NCBI GenBank assembly: GCA_023213315.1
Contig: JAKCPI010022111.1
Location: 61,073-125,072, forward strand
From: Euborellia annulipes
Taxonomy: Eukaryota; Arthropoda; Insecta; Dermaptera; Anisolabididae
DNA length: 64,000 bases
Direction of reading: 5' to 3'
Translations under genes and position numbers: made by a program
The notes under the pieces: model-generated
The model's input: only the letters and a program-made list of their open reading frames with translations
What the model was told of the DNA's origin: nothing
Database searches by the model: none
Shown here: piece by piece, positions 50,130-63,453 of the stretch
Layout of the letters: each line of letters begins with the position of its first letter
Position numbering within the stretch: position 1 is the stretch's first letter

Positions 50130-51500
50130 TACCTTCTCTTACCCTATATATATAATTAATAGAGAAAGTATTGCGATCATGTCAAAAATTCGATGTCGAG
50201 ATTTACATGGATATACATGTTCCGAGTCCAAAAAAAGTGGGTCCCGCAAATTGGTCTGTGTCTGTTTTTCTGTCTCTGTGTTTTTGTGTAACGGTTTTTA
50301 GCATGAAGGAATTGAGTTACCGAATTGAAATTTTATATTTAAGTTAGGTACCCTCTCTGACACTCAAAATAAGATTTTGAACATGATCTAGACAAAAAAA
50401 TAGGATTTGCCCTCCCCTTATTTACAGCAATAATAGTTTCGAGTTCAAAGATTCGTTTTCTGTTCTGGGAGTGACAGTTACATCTGATCTTTCCTGAATC
50501 ACCCACATCTCTTCTGTGGTTAAATCTACCGCAAGGTTTCCTATTCAATACGAAGCGTTACTTTTCCTCCCAACAACTCCTAACACTCTATTAAGCCCAA
50601 ATTCGGCCGTGTCTTGATTATGGTTCCCACCTTTGGCGAGGGGCGTCGAAAGACGCTCTCTCCTCCTTGGACGCCATATAGAGGCGTGCAATTAGACTGA
50701 TCGGTGATTCTACCCTTACCGCATCCCTACAGTCACTAGATCATAGAAGAAGGGTGTCTGCACTCTCTCTCTTCTACAGGTATTAGCCTACCATGGTCAA
50801 TGCTCTGCTTAATTAAAATCAATTATCCCACCTAATGCAACATATACCACACGGAACACAAGGGAGGCATCGTCCCAGCATCCCTATGCTGTTCAGATCA
50901 CGACTAACAGAACTAGTCAATTCCAATCTTCCTTTGTCTCCATGACCTCCCGCGATTGGAACAAGCTCCCTGAGTCTATCTTCCCCAAAACCTACAAACT
51001 TCAGACTTTCAAGTCTAATCTCAACAGGGATCTTCTCAGTTCCCGCAGTTAAGTTCCCCTTTTATGCTTCTCCTTTTATTTTTATTTTTTTCTTGGCTGC
51101 ATGTGACCACTGGTCATTATTGGCCTTCGGACCTTATGCACCCATTCCAAAAAAAATCGGCCAAAAATTATTAGTACTTTACTGAAGTACTTTTTTTCGA
51201 TTTTCTCAAAATTCGCTCTACCAAAATTGTTTAAAATTCAAAAATCAATTATTTTTTACATGCTCTTTAAAATGTATATTCTCATTTGCACTTCTTTTGA
51301 AGCACACTTTACTCTTGTACTTCATAGGAAATATTTCAGATTTTTCAAATTCATTTTTCGACTCTTCCTTTCATAGAGCCAATTTTAAATCCCTATGGGG
51401 ATTTGCATGTTAATTTCGATTCAAAAGGGGGTCTCGGTCCCCTTTGGAACTTTTTACACATTAAAAAAAAATTTTCCAATTCTTATAAAATTTTGTATTT
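50130..51500 (+). mobile_element. Helentron-like element interrupted by a LINE
   Basis: The left half 50130-50395 ends in TTTTGAACATGATC and the right half resumes at about 51148 with AAAATCGGCCAAAAA, as in intact copies, and runs to TGGGGATTTGCATGTTAATT. Confidence 0.7.
50400..51130 (+). mobile_element. 5'-truncated non-LTR retrotransposon (LINE), RT C-terminus
   Basis: Broken frames encode AQIRPCLDYGSHLWRGASKD, RRAIRLIGDSTLTASLQSL, HRRRVSALSLFYRY and SRDWNKLPESIFPKTY...NLNRDLLSSRS, the C-terminal tail after the reverse transcriptase of jockey/CR1-like LINEs. Several stops and frameshifts (for example TAG after LDAI) make it dead. It lies inside a Helentron-like element. Confidence 0.85.
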
Positions 51501-53419
51501 AATTTGAAGAGAGGTTGCTGTTGATGTTATGGAATGGAAGAGCAAGTATAGGTACAGCAAATAAAGGGAGCCTTTGGATGCCAAATGCCGAAAGGGGCAC
51601 GTTGTAGAAACCACTTTTTTTTTACTCAGGGGACCTCAAAATATTATATCCATAAAAATCATATAAATAAATCATATATTATATCCATAAAAATCATATA
51701 ATTTTTGACATGAATCCAATATTCTATAAAAATGTATAGGTAAGAGAAAGTAACAAAGCAAATTTTACCCTTCTATATCCCCTGAACCGTTCACTTTAGC
51801 TTGATTATGTACTAGACCATTTTCGTTTGTAATTTAATTTAGATTATTTTTGTATGGATAAGTTTTTGCGGATACCGTTTAGTTTTCGAGATATTTGCAA
51901 AATTACCACTTCACGGCTTCACGCCCCCTCCCGCAATAACCTGACCCTCCAAATAGTGTAACGTTTTTTATTACATACTACGTGGAGGGGATAAAACAAT
52001 TTAGCGTTGGAGGGAAACACTTTTTTTGGATGTTGGGGTTTGCCCGTTTTTGGATCGAATTGCACTGTACTATATTAGATATTTAAAATGTAGCTTGTTT
52101 TATTCTTCACAAAAAATTTGAACATTATTAAAAAAAAAAAAAAAAAAAAAAAAACATTATTAACCAATACATTATTTTATACCAATTGTATTTTATGGGC
52201 TTAGATTACAAATCCACTTGTGATATGTATTTATAATCTTTATCTTCGAAATGATATAATTTTTTTTTATGGTCTAATCGGCATTGAAGGCCATTTAGAC
52301 CCCGTCCCTATTTATTTAAATTGATTTGTAGCAAATTCAATTTAAATAATGATATAATTTAATAATTAACCCTTTTTCAAATAATTTTATTACAACCCGA
52401 ACGAACTGATATGTCTGAAAAGTTAGAGACAATGCCAATATTAATAAACTTTAAAGCCAAGGGGTGTGGGATCCCAGACAGGCCATTTAAAACCTTCCAA
52501 ATGGTATAAATAAATGTGACTGGATCAAATATATCCTCATAAATTTAGTATGTATATATGTATTATGGTGACGTGGATAACTGAGTAGAACTTCTACTAA
52601 AGGTTGAAAAAAAAAATTTAATTAATAAAAGAAATACACCTAATCAACCTTTAATTAATTTAAAGTCTATAAAAAGAAGTCTTTATGCATAAATAAAACT
52701 AAAAAAAATTATTAAGCTGTTCAAATAAATATAATTTTGGATATACCACCATATTTTATACATTAATTGATCTCTCAGAAATAGGATAAAACACGGGCTT
52801 GATGACAAATTCTTCACAATGACACTGACTTCTGATAAGAATGACACTTGTGATGATTATCACTTACACTGTTTTCACAATTGCAATCACACATTTTATA
52901 AACACTTACCTCGTTGTATACGAAGTCGCACTTAGGCGGATTATTTGGGATCAGCTGGAACTGTACTGCACCCACACCTGGCATCTCCGTGGGTACTTAT
53001 ACTCCCCCGGTGGGCGCAGTCACCCCCCTAGACTCCCTCCTGAGGCTCTCCCCCTCCCCCCATCTTAAAAAAAGGGAGATCATCGCCGAAGACATTCTGA
53101 ATGGCGGCCGCCAGTCCCCTCAATGGTTCCTCCGCGATCAGCTACTCTACTCTAGTGATCTTAAACCCTTGTTGTTTTTTTACATTTGCCAATTACGTTC
53201 ATTTATTTTTTTTTTCCTTTTCGATTTGTGTGTACAAAGAAAGGAGTTGTCTTTAGTCTGAGTTTGTTTTAATAACTAATGCGAATTATTTAAAACGATT
53301 ATAATAGTGGAGCATTTAGCTGGTCAGAAACCATCCTGAGTTTATTAATTTATTTTTACTTTTTGAGAATTCATATATGTAGTGTAAAATGACCATCTTA
53401 TTTAAATTCTAATGTAAAC

Positions 53420-53935
53420 TTTTTTACTTTCTCTTACCTCTATATATGTTAATATATAGGGAGAGAAAGTATTGGATTCATGTCGAAAATTCGATGTCGA
53501 GATTTTGATGGATATACACGTTTTGAGGTCCCCTGAAGACTGACAAAAGGGGTTTTCGCAAAATGGTCTGTGTGTGTGTGTGTGCCTGTCTGTCTGTCTG
53601 TGTGTCTTTCTCTCTGTGTTCAATTTAAAGCATGAAGAAATTGAGCCAGGAGGTTGAAATTTTACATTTAAGTTAGGCACCCCTCTGAGGCGGGAAAATA
53701 AGCATTTTATCAATATCAGCGAAAGAGTACTAGTACTTTACTGATGTATTTTTTCAGTTTTTTTTTTCGATTTTCATCTCATTTTGCCATTTGCCTTCTT
53801 CTGAAGACCACTTTACTCTTGTACTTTTATTTTTTTTTAAACATTCACACTTTTTTCTCATTCGCACTCACATTCACACAGTCTTTCGGCAACTTAGGCC
53901 AAACACCAGTCACACCAGATTTTGTTTAGATGTGT
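53420..53935 (+). mobile_element. Helentron-like element
   Basis: Paired 5' terminus TACTTTCTCTTACC / GAGAGAAAGTATTGG, microsatellite TGTGTG...CTGTCTGTCTG (53570-53620), GAGCCAGGAGGTTGAAATTT, ending with CCAGTCACACCAGATTTTG. Internal deletion after 53780. Confidence 0.75.
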
Positions 53936-54953
53936 TACTTTTAATAAATCGAAAGTCTCGTTGTAATTGTCCCCATGGTCCATAATCATAACTTATCTTT
54001 TCATTAAAATAAAAAAATAAAAAAAAAAAAAAAAAATAGTCAACTTAAATTTTTTATCATAAAATATAATTTTCATAAAATTCAACGTGACTTCTACAAC
54101 TCAATTTTATCTTATATCTTTGTTTACTTTACCTGAAAAACAAGATTAATAATAAAAAGAGATTAAGTAAGTTTGGTTGCCTATCTTCCAGTTAAATAAA
54201 GTAAGAGTAGTCTACTTCAGGCGTAAATTTCTCTTAGCCCAATCCTTTTGTCCTAGCTATATAACTAAAACTTTGACCCTTAAAGCATCTGATGAGTGCA
54301 CTCATGACTTTCTTGTACGTCTTAAACTTCGGTGGAAACTAAATATATCTCGACACAAAAAATCTGGTGTGTTTTCTTTGAGAATTCGTCAATTCTAAAC
54401 AACATTAGTTGTGTTTATTAAAAAATAAAATTGATATTACGAATCAATCAGATTGCTGCTAACATATCCATTCTGAGAATTCGGCTAACTGGGGTGGAAG
54501 GCCGTGGAGCAAGGGTGAGAATTAAGTGCAGGATCATTTATCCCTTCCAAGAGTAATATATCCGCCTGATATGCCGTTTCGAATTCCTTTGTAGGCACTG
54601 GGAGTCTGCTTAATGCGTATGCTCTCTTCCAAGTTTCACCTATTTCACTTCATAGTCGTATGCTGCTAAAATAATACTTCATCATAGCATTCTAGGTGAT
54701 ATTGTTTCTGGGATAGCTTTGTCTTTTGCTAACAATCCCAATAAAGGTTTATGATCAGAGAATATTATAAAATTCCTTCCAGCGAGGTATTAGTTAATTT
54801 TTGCACCCCCCCCTCCCTTGGATTGTCCAGGAGCAAATGTAATAAAAGCTCAAAAATTTCTATGCTCTCTAGTTCAAAAATAATAGTATAGTAAAGAGTA
54901 TAGAACTTTCGAGCTTTTATTTTTTTAGTTAGGTAGGTCGTTAAGTAGGTCGG

Positions 54954-55040
54954 GGGTCCGGTGCAATGGACAACACACCGATTCCCCGGAGGGCTGGATA
55001 TCCTGGGTTCGATTTCCTGTGGCCTTGGGCTCACCAACAA
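54954..55040 (+). mobile_element. tRNA-Arg-like SINE head
   Basis: GGTCCGGTGCAATGGACAAC and GGGTTCGATTTCC resemble box A and box B of a tRNA-Arg, but the anticodon region is too long and the acceptor stem does not close, so it is a tRNA-derived repeat rather than a tRNA gene. Confidence 0.5.
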
Positions 55041-55444
55041 AAAATATACACTCTTGTTAAATATATCGAAGTTCTCAGTAGAAAGTCTCTAACTCCAATT
55101 TTTTTCGAAAATCATTTTTTTGTATTTTCTATTGAAAAATATCATTCTCCTTATGCCCTGAAATGGGTAAGAGCGTAATTCAAATTTTTCAGTTCGAAAA
55201 GTGTTTAACTTTGGCTCTAACAATGACAATGAAATGTTTTTTGGCTCTCCTGAAAAATAAACAAAAATGGAGTTAGTCACTTTACTAATTAGAACGTCGA
55301 TATTTTATTTTTTTGGCAAAAAATTAAAAGTAATTTGGAAGGTTTTAATGCTTCCGAAATTTACGGATTAAAATTCAAATTACTTTTTATTTTGTGCTAA
55401 CATTAGCATCAATTATTAACTTTTTCTTGTATTCGTCCTTATGG

Positions 55445-55545
55445 CACACGACACAAAAAATCGGGTGTGACAAGCACAGAACCCAACTTTCGATTACCAA
55501 AGGTAAGAGAAGGTTGTGTGCTGTGCGAAAGTCACACCAGATTTT
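55445..55545 (+). repeat. isolated terminal stem-loop of Helentron-like family
   Basis: GGTGTGACAAGCACAG ... CGATTACCAAAGGTAAGAG ... GTGTGCTGTGCG ... GTCACACCAGATTTTT, without the rest of the element. Confidence 0.65.
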
Positions 55546-56034
55546 TCTTTTACCAGCATCTTTTCTACAAAATGGGGCATGCCCAGGAGGGCAATAATTG
55601 TTCGTTCCTTTTGTCTTGATTACTATAACAAATGTTACTAGCTGTTTGATTTTTCTCGTATCCTTTTAAATTTTCCCATATATAAATTAATTAGTTATAT
55701 TTTATATCTATTATTATTATATAAAAAATTTTCTTCTAATAGGAATAGAAACCCTCTTTTGAAGATGAACTCTGATATTTTCTCACATATCTTTATTAGA
55801 ATGAATGATATTTTTTTCTTATTTCCTTTTTTTTAAAGAACTCTTTGCCAATTAATTAGAGAATTCGTAAAAATTTTTATTTATTTTTAATTAAAGATAG
55901 CACTAATATATAATATAATTATTTAGCATGAGAAAATATAGAAAAAATTATTATTATTAATTTAATCATTTGTTTTCTCTTAAATAATACCTCCTACAGT
56001 GTCGTAGGCAGGATTCTTTTGCGGAGGGGAGGAG

Positions 56035-56281
56035 CAGAGGCGTCATTTTTTTGAAGGGGGGGGGGGCGGGCCAATGCCTCCAAGGGCTCTGATTTTTAAA
56101 ATTTTATATTATTCTAAATAAAATATTTCAAAATTTATTTTATCTACGAGTATATAAACTGTACAAAATTAAACAATTAATTAAATTAAATATCTTCTGG
56201 CCAAATTTGAGTACCTATTTGTAAATAGATTTTATTAAAAAAGAGTTTGCCCCCCAAGAAAAAGTTGAAATAACGCCACTG
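56035..56281. mobile_element. hAT-type MITE, family M2
   Basis: Ends CAGAGGCGTCATTT and AATAACGCCACTG; flanks GGGAGGAG / GGGAGAAG match at seven of eight positions. Confidence 0.8.
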
Positions 56282-56449
56282 GGGAGAAGGCCGAAAAAAT
56301 TTCTTTTTATCTGGTCTTTACAGTTAATTTTCCTTTTTTTTTTCTTATTTTTTTTTTATTATTAATTCCTTTTATTTAAACTTGTTAGTATTATAATATA
56401 CCCGGGATCTCTAGACAATCTGAAACACGTCTTTTTTTTGTACCATTGG

Positions 56450-56640
56450 CATGGGCGTAACTAGGGGGTGCCCCCCCAGAAGGCTCGTGCCCCCCCTCCC
56501 CAGAAAGCTCCAAGAAAAATTGAGAAAATATGGGATTTTCCAGGCCCCCCGGAGGATAGTTGGTCCCATGGCCACCTCCCTCCAGCGAGGTTGGCTGGTC
56601 CCATGGCCCCTCCCAGCCAAATTCTCTAGTTACGCCCATG
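56450..56640. mobile_element. hAT-type MITE, family M1
   Basis: Ends CATGGGCGTAACTAG and CTAGTTACGCCCATG with exact duplication ACCATTGG at 56442-56449 and 56641-56648. Open frames across it are incidental. Confidence 0.9.
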
Positions 56641-57939
56641 ACCATTGGACACTCACAAGCCATATTTTAAGACAATTTTTCGTCATGTATTTCACTTGGC
56701 AGCCAAAATAATTTCATCTCTCAGTAAATAAACCAACCACTGGCCCTTGGAATATAAAACAGATCCGCCTCTGCTCCAAGGGATAGGGACAATTTGACAT
56801 TTAAAAATCAGGAAAAACACTTTTATTTATAACAAATCAGATCATCCGATGACTAAATTATTTGCCATTTTTCCGATGCGGAACTAAAGATAGACGCAAA
56901 TGTCAGAGGCAAATGCAGATTTTTCTAAAACAAAACCCACGGAAAGCAAAAGATCGCATTGTTTCTAGGTTAATTATACACTAACTTTGATTGAACAAAT
57001 ACCTGTATTAAGAATACTTTGAATAAGAATGTTTTCTTTTATTTTTATTAAGAAATGTTAACATAAAAAAAAGAAAAAGCTCTGACCCATGACTGAGTTG
57101 ATATTTGAGACTTGCCGAGTTAAATTTTGATGCAATTTGGAATCACGGCACAGGCGGCAATAATAAAAAAAAAAAAGCTTCCGTCATTAAATTATTTAAA
57201 AATAAAAGCTTTTAACAGATGATTAAGATGAACTTTAACCCAACTCAAAAAATATAATATTAACTTCTTTTTTTAATTTTTTAGATAAATAAGAAATTAT
57301 GCAATTATTCAAAATGACTAGTTGATGAATTATGTTGAGTCCCTCAGCATCTCTGACTATTTAAATATTAATGATAATTATATTTTTATTATACGCTTAC
57401 ATTTATCAAATTATTTATTTAGTAAGTTATTTCTATTATAACCTGCTTTAGTTTACAATAATAGAGGTAATATTCAATTCAATCTTTATTCAATCATTCA
57501 CAAAAATAGTTGCATCACGGCTTCCAATTACAGCTTGAGTCAAATTTAATGGATCACCATTTATTCAAATTCATTGTAGCTATTGATCAGAGAACTACCC
57601 CAAATAAAACTCTGATCTAATAAAAACAACTTAGAAAGAAGGGATTCAGCGTGGATTAGGAGAAACTGAACTCTGCACCAAAATACTAAAAAAACATGAA
57701 AAAAAAAATATAAATTATTAAATATTATGAAAGTTTTTCAGCTTTTAAAGATGAGAAAATACATAATTTGTTCAATCATTTTATTTTTTCTCCTCTAAGG
57801 ATTCGGTCCCAGTATGAATTCTCTTCAGACTCGAATGGAAGTCTTTATTGAGGTTTTCTGTCAGCATAATCAAAACAAAATATATATTTGGTTATTATGC
57901 TGACATGCCGCTAAGGCACCTTAATAAAGACTTTCTTCC

Positions 57940-57979
57940 GGCTCTGAAGATGACCCATAACTTGGGCGAAACATCAGCC
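57940..57979 (+). ncRNA. hammerhead ribozyme motif
   Basis: Stem I GGCT, core CTGAAGA, stem II CCCA-TAAC-TTGGG, GAAAC, ATC, closing AGCC. It sits at the end of a hairpin (57850-57930) with GTCTTTATT...AATAAAGAC arms. Confidence 0.6.
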
Positions 57980-58244
57980 GAGAAAGAATAAAATAAACTA
58001 GCCTTCTAAATGCATTTTAAATTCTAATAGTCCACTAAAAACAAAATAATATGTCTAATTTACATTTCTTATAATTAGAAAAATAGTAACTCTATAAACC
58101 CGCGGAACCCTAAAACATTCTTAAGGGTTCCGCAAGCAATTGAGCCTCCGAATTCAACATTTATATTCCAAAAATAGGTCCAAATTTCACATTAATATAT
58201 TTATTATAAATATATTAATATGATAGTAATTTTTTTAATCAAAT

Positions 58245-58560
58245 TATAGTGAGAAAGTATTACGTTCATGTCAAAAATTCGATTTCGAGGTAGAAAACAT
58301 GTTTTGAGGTCCCCTGAGTCCAAAAAAGTGGGTGCCGCTGGGTCTGTCTGTGAACAAAATATCTCAAGAACGAAAAGAGCTAGGACGTTGAAATTTTATA
58401 TTTAAGCTAGGTACCCCCCTGGGACGTGATTTGAACAAAATTGCCCAAAAAGCAATAGTACTTTACTGATGTGGGTGTAACAGCACAGTACACAACTTTC
58501 GGTACAATAGGGTAAGAGAAAGTTGACTGCTGTGCGTTAATCCCACCAGATATTTTTGTT
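58245..58560 (+). mobile_element. Helentron-like element, short copy
   Basis: GAGAAAGTATTACGTTCATG, GAGGTCCCCTGAGTCC, a short CTGTCTGTG, GAGCTAGGACGTTGAAATTT, ending in the terminal stem-loop AGGGTAAGAGAAAG and TGCTGTGCG. Confidence 0.7.
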
Positions 58561-58604
58561 TTGAAATAAACGACTAAAATAAAATTCATTTTTGTTTCAT
58601 TAAT

Positions 58605-59163
58605 TTATTTTATTTATTTTTGAAATTCCTATCGGGATCCCCGTTTATTTACCCGAGGTGCTTACGTGCACGGAGACACACACCTCAAACCCAACCGGCC
58701 TCTGGCCGTAGCCATCTACCGGCACCCCGTGAAGTTACATCGTTTCCTATCTCTAGCTCCTCCTCCTGCGTTCGTCTCTAGCTAGTGAACTAATCCTTAT
58801 TTCTGGTTCCAACCGGCTCCTTATATCCAACCTCTTCTATGCTATGGAGGATGTCCTGGTTTGAGGAGGGACTCCCTCAGCACCGGCGTGTAGCCTACTC
58901 CTTTCGAAGAATGCATCACTGAAAGGGAATCTTCTTTACGTCCCTTCCACAGGACGGGATGTCACAGCAACTCCCTCTCCTCGTAGAGTTGCCTGAGGAC
59001 TATTGTGGTGAGATCCTATATTCCAATCCAGGGCTTGCTTGAGGATTTGTTTACATTAAATAAATATTTTTATTTAATGAAAAATCCCGCACGCCAAGGA
59101 TTTGAACAGGGATCTTCTTTGCAGAAGCTGACACCCTAGCTCACTACACCAGCGAGCCCCCTA
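58605..59163 (-). mobile_element. SINE type 3, second copy with target duplication
   Basis: Near-identical to 24476-25036 along the whole length, flanked by the 13-base duplication TTGTTTCATTAAT (58592-58604 and 59164-59176). This fixes the element ends: tRNA-like head on the right, AAATAAAT-type tail on the left. Confidence 0.88.
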
Positions 59164-59176
59164 TTGTTTCATTAAT

Positions 59177-62100
59177 GAACATTAATAAAAATATTATGAT
59201 ACATGGGCACTGGGGGGTTCCCTAGAACTTGATCATTGTCACAACGGTTCCATAAGAGTGAAAAGATTGGGAAACTCGGCTATAGGAATACAATAAAAAT
59301 TTGGTTTATCCTTTCCTCCTCTTTTCAAAGCTCACTTAAAGGTGGCGCATTTTTTCCCCTCTAATCATGTACAAACTTAATTCTAAATGCATTATTAATA
59401 TTTGAGAGCAGCCTACTCTTCAAAATATGTGATGAGCTAAAAATATAAAGGTGATAAGGTTGGTTCCAGAGCACGATTTAGAGATAAAATGTTAATTGAT
59501 CCAGACTGGTTATCCATGCTATTATAGATTATATCAAGGTGCTAAAACAAAGATAAAACACTTCTATTTATCGTTTTTCAATTAATAATTGGCAAAAATA
59601 AACAATTTGAAGTAATCACTGTAATTGACTGTTAAAGGAGATGAAAATTTTGTCATTCAGGAGCAATTTCTTTGGCGAAACTAATGACCCTTTCTCCGTT
59701 GCTGGGTCAAGGTCTTTCGTTTTTTTCGTCTCTCTCCTTTTGCTTCTGCTTCAGATGTAATCGACAATCTTCTTCCGGAACTCCAACGCCTCTACTTTCC
59801 AACCGATTCATTATCAACTTCTAACTCGAAACTGCAATTTACATTGTTGAATTATATAATTCGTTCTTAAAATATTCTTGAAATGCTTTCTCTAATTTTT
59901 CGTGGGCGTTTATTTTCATTTCACTTTCTTTGAGTAATCTCAACCTTGAATTTAACATTCCCATCCTAATTATAGAGTAAGCTTTATTATTATTATTATT
60001 ATTATTTTTTTGATCCTTCTAATTGACTTTATTCATCTCTGTCTCTTTGACTAGCCAATTAATACCAAATTTTACTATATTTTATTAATATTTTGAAATA
60101 TATCATGCAATGTCAAGCAGGATAAAAACTAAATATCGATAAAAACAAAATAACCAACGTTAATTTTGAAATCTTGGAAAACGATATTTACAGCCACTTC
60201 TTCCAATACTACTTGTACTTTTATTATTTTTTTTTTCTGCACTCGTCCTTAATTTCGTACTCTGCTAGGTCTGGACTTCTATTTTTTCTTCTCTAAATTT
60301 ATTGAAATACAAAACAAATTATTCTAACTTAGTGTTGCTTTTGTGCTGTTTGGCCTTCCGTTGGAAAATATTAATTGGCCCATTGAGTACTATGGTTTCC
60401 TCCCAATTTGAGTTTCTCCGTTGCCCCGGCCAAACCCTTTGATTTCAGCAGCCTGACTCTCAGTTACAATATGGATGGTATTAATATTAGTGTTTAACAT
60501 TTCCGTTCCTCTTCCTTGCTAGTTTTATTCAGTTTGTAGCCCCAAGAGTTTTTTTAGAGGAAATTTCCAATTCTTATGAGTGCAGCTCTGCCACATGCAC
60601 CAACCAGCTCGTTAACCCAGCTCTGATATTATGTCATCTATTTATACAATTTCACATCAAATCTTCATACCTTTTTCCACTTCCTTTTGAAGACACTCAT
60701 CTTCATTAAAGTGATATAAAATTTTTCACCTTTAAACTTTCTCAACCTTGCAAAAAAATCTCAATTTTTTCATTTTATTATAATAATAATATAACTGCCC
60801 TTCTTTATTTTATTATTTTCATTATGACATATAAACTATATTGTGTAATGTAGTTAATCTAGTGTAAAGTATTCTCTATATAACATTCTACTACTAATAA
60901 AAAAAATTATCATTTCATCTTCTCCAATGCCATATCCACTTTAATAGCATTGCTCAGTAGCTAACACAATTTCACTTAAAACGAGGGTCCGATTATCCAA
61001 TAGACAGGATTTAAAAGGAATTTTTTCCATCACACCCCATAAGGGGTTAATTTAAATTTCGTCTATAGGTGTAACTGCTAATTAAAATTAAAGGGTAGGT
61101 TTTAATTGGGAGATAATTATAATTCCACCCCTAAACATCTGTTGTACGCAGGTGCGATCCTGGAATTTAGTTGGGGGACTAGAATTTTTTTTATAAATAA
61201 CAAATTCACCTCTTGGAAAATACTAAAATATTATGAAGTATCCCTGCGAATAAAGGCTTAAATAAAAAAAATTAATATATAAGCCTATAATTTTATAATT
61301 CAGAATCTAGTTTATGAATACGCCCCCTGGAAAGAGATTACAAATGGCCTTAATAACCTAAGTGGGTTTCCTCTGTAAAGGGGAACCTAATCTAAAATAA
61401 ATATAAATAGATGAATATATTTTTTTTTTTTATGTTTTGATAAAATAATATCTGTATATCTCGAATTTTAACATGTTTAGCCTTAAAATATTTTTCTTGT
61501 TAAAAAAAAATTTTAATGATTTAATTAAGATTGATTTAAAGCAAATTATTAATAAAACTATATATTCAAATTTTGTAAAATGCTATTAAAATAGGATCTA
61601 ATAACATATCTTCTTCCAAACTAAATTGCTTATCCTTTTATTTAATATGTTCTAATGATATATCTACTTTCAAGTCCACTTAATAAATAATTCTCTAGTT
61701 AGGTCTATGTGGAAATTATTAAGTAAAGACTTTCAAAATTATTATAATTTCATGAGATGATGCATTATAAAAAAATTGCCAAAAATTAAAATCAATTAAA
61801 GTGAAATTCAAGATCCGTGTGATTTCAAGGTTCCTAGTGAATTATATTAAAAAAAAAATCTAAATAAAGTTATATCTAAGGATTATTAATATATTACTAA
61901 TGTTTTTTTAATATTTATCATACGAAATAGTAAATATTAAAGTTTTCTAAGTGAAGTAATAGAAAAATTTAATATCATTAAAATTTTTATTCTTAATATT
62001 ATAGAAAGGATAAAGAGAAGTGGGATCTTTTTGTTTAGATTTTAATCCAACTCCCGCTGTCGGAATAGATATAGAAACAAAGAGGGATAAGGGGGGGGCA

Positions 62101-62560
62101 GGGGGAGTGCCCGGGGGAGATATCAGGGGGCGGCAATTAAAGAAAGAAAAAAATTTCGGTTGGGACGGCAAAAATTTTGTGTCTCTAAAAAAAGGTAAAA
62201 TATTTTTCGGAAATTTGGTTCCGTAAAAAAAAAAAAATTTCGAGAAAAATTTTGAGATCAGGGAAAATTTTAAGGAGGAAGCGGCAAATTAAATTTTGCC
62301 CCCCCCTAAAAATCTCTAGTCGCCCTGAAACAAAGGAATAAAATGTCTTTGTAAATAAAATATCTCAATGGAATAGTGAAAATAAAAATATGAAATGAAT
62401 GTAGTCTTATAAACGATGAGAAAAAATTCTTTATAGAATGTTTTTCTCCTAATATTTCAAAAACTCTTCATTATCAGCGGCTACCTACAAAATTATAAAA
62501 ATTGATATAACCGACATTTATTAATTAAAAATTGATTAGGCTGAGTTTGTACAATTACAA
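59177..62560. other. intergenic AT-rich region without recognised genes
   Basis: I found no splice-supported exon. A short minus-strand frame at about 59817-59710 (MNRLESRGVGVPEED...) has no support. 62080-62320 carries G-runs and AAAATTT blocks like the M3 MITE interior. The rest is uncharacterised. Confidence 0.45.
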
Positions 62561-62569
62561 AAGATAAAA

Positions 62570-62940
62570 AATAGATGATTTTTGAATTTTAATCAAAATC
62601 GTTGGAGCGAATTTTGAGAAAATAAAAAAAAAAACTGAAAAAGTACATCAGTAAAGTACTAGTACTTTTTGGCCGATTTTGTTCAAAAGCTTATTTTCAC
62701 CCCTTGGGGAGGTGTCTTACTTAAATATAAAATTTCAACCTCGTAGCTCTTTTAGTTCCTAAGATATTTTGTTCACAGACAGACCATGTCGCGGAAACCA
62801 CTTTTTTGGATTCTTTTTTGGGATCTTAAAACGCGAAGATCCATCATTCATCAAAATCTCGACATCGAATTTTTGACATGAATCCAATACTTTCTCTCTA
62901 TATATTTCATATATAGAGTAAGAGAAAGTAAATTAATAAG
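62570..62940 (-). mobile_element. Helentron-like element, reverse orientation
   Basis: AAAATCGTTGGAGCGAATTT, AGTAAAGTACTAGTAC, AAATTTCAACCTCGTAGCTC, CACAGACAGACCATGTCG, CGACATCGAATTTTTGACAT, ending in GAGTAAGAGAAAGTA. Confidence 0.75.
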
Positions 62941-63453
62941 AGGAAAGGTACAAACATATCTTTCTTATTAAGGATATGACATAGTGTATTTTTACTTCCG
63001 TTTTTTTAATAAAAACACTCACACTTTTTCCCACTCACACTCACATTCACACACACATACACAGTCTTTCGGAGGAAGTTGTGGGCTGTTCGTCCAGTCA
63101 CACCAGATTACCAGCCCCCCCCCCTCCCCCCGAAAAATTCTGGATCCGCCCTTATGCTTAATAGAGGTGTTTTGGCAATAGGCTAATCGTAAAATCTATT
63201 AGTGAGTTGGACATTTGGGTTGCCTATTTTCAGGGACCAAACACGAATTTATTTATGATAGGTTTGAGATTAGTTATTCATAATATAGGACCTTCTATCC
63301 GTATTTTTCCGATATCCCCTTAAATTCCAATCTGAATATTATTAAAATTTTTCAAAGCCATTAAAATTAATAAAGATTGGATTATTTGAAAGATAAATAT
63401 GTATGAATTGAAAATAAATACAAAATTGAAATAAATGAATTTCTAATTTTTAC

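Larger units (their letters stand above)
49256..53400. other. repeat-rich region upstream of the cuticle gene
   Basis: The promoter and leader exon of the cuticle gene should lie here but were not located. Repeats: hammerhead fold-back near 49980, Helentron-like copy (50130) split by a LINE (50400), a second inverted Helentron-like fragment near 51610-51750, and SINE type 1 remnants near 52280-52540. 52760-53320 has no recognised element and no convincing exon. Confidence 0.5.
53936..58244. other. intergenic repeats and AT-rich DNA
   Basis: A tRNA-Arg-like SINE lies at 54954-55040, Helentron hairpins at 54340-54372 and 55445-55545, MITE M2 at 56035, MITE M1 at 56450 and a hammerhead fold-back at 57835-57990. 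Other parts, including 54430-54780 and 56700-57800, show nothing recognisable. Confidence 0.5.

Noticed and set aside
52841..53261. Two overlapping open frames that could be a coding exon or the leader of the cuticle gene
   Set aside because: No matching donor or acceptor joins them to a neighbour, and the composition (Pro/Ser/Leu from CT-rich DNA) is not informative.
59710..59817. Short minus-strand frame starting MNRLESRGVGVPEED
   Set aside because: Only about 34 codons, no clear splice site in frame and no family resemblance.
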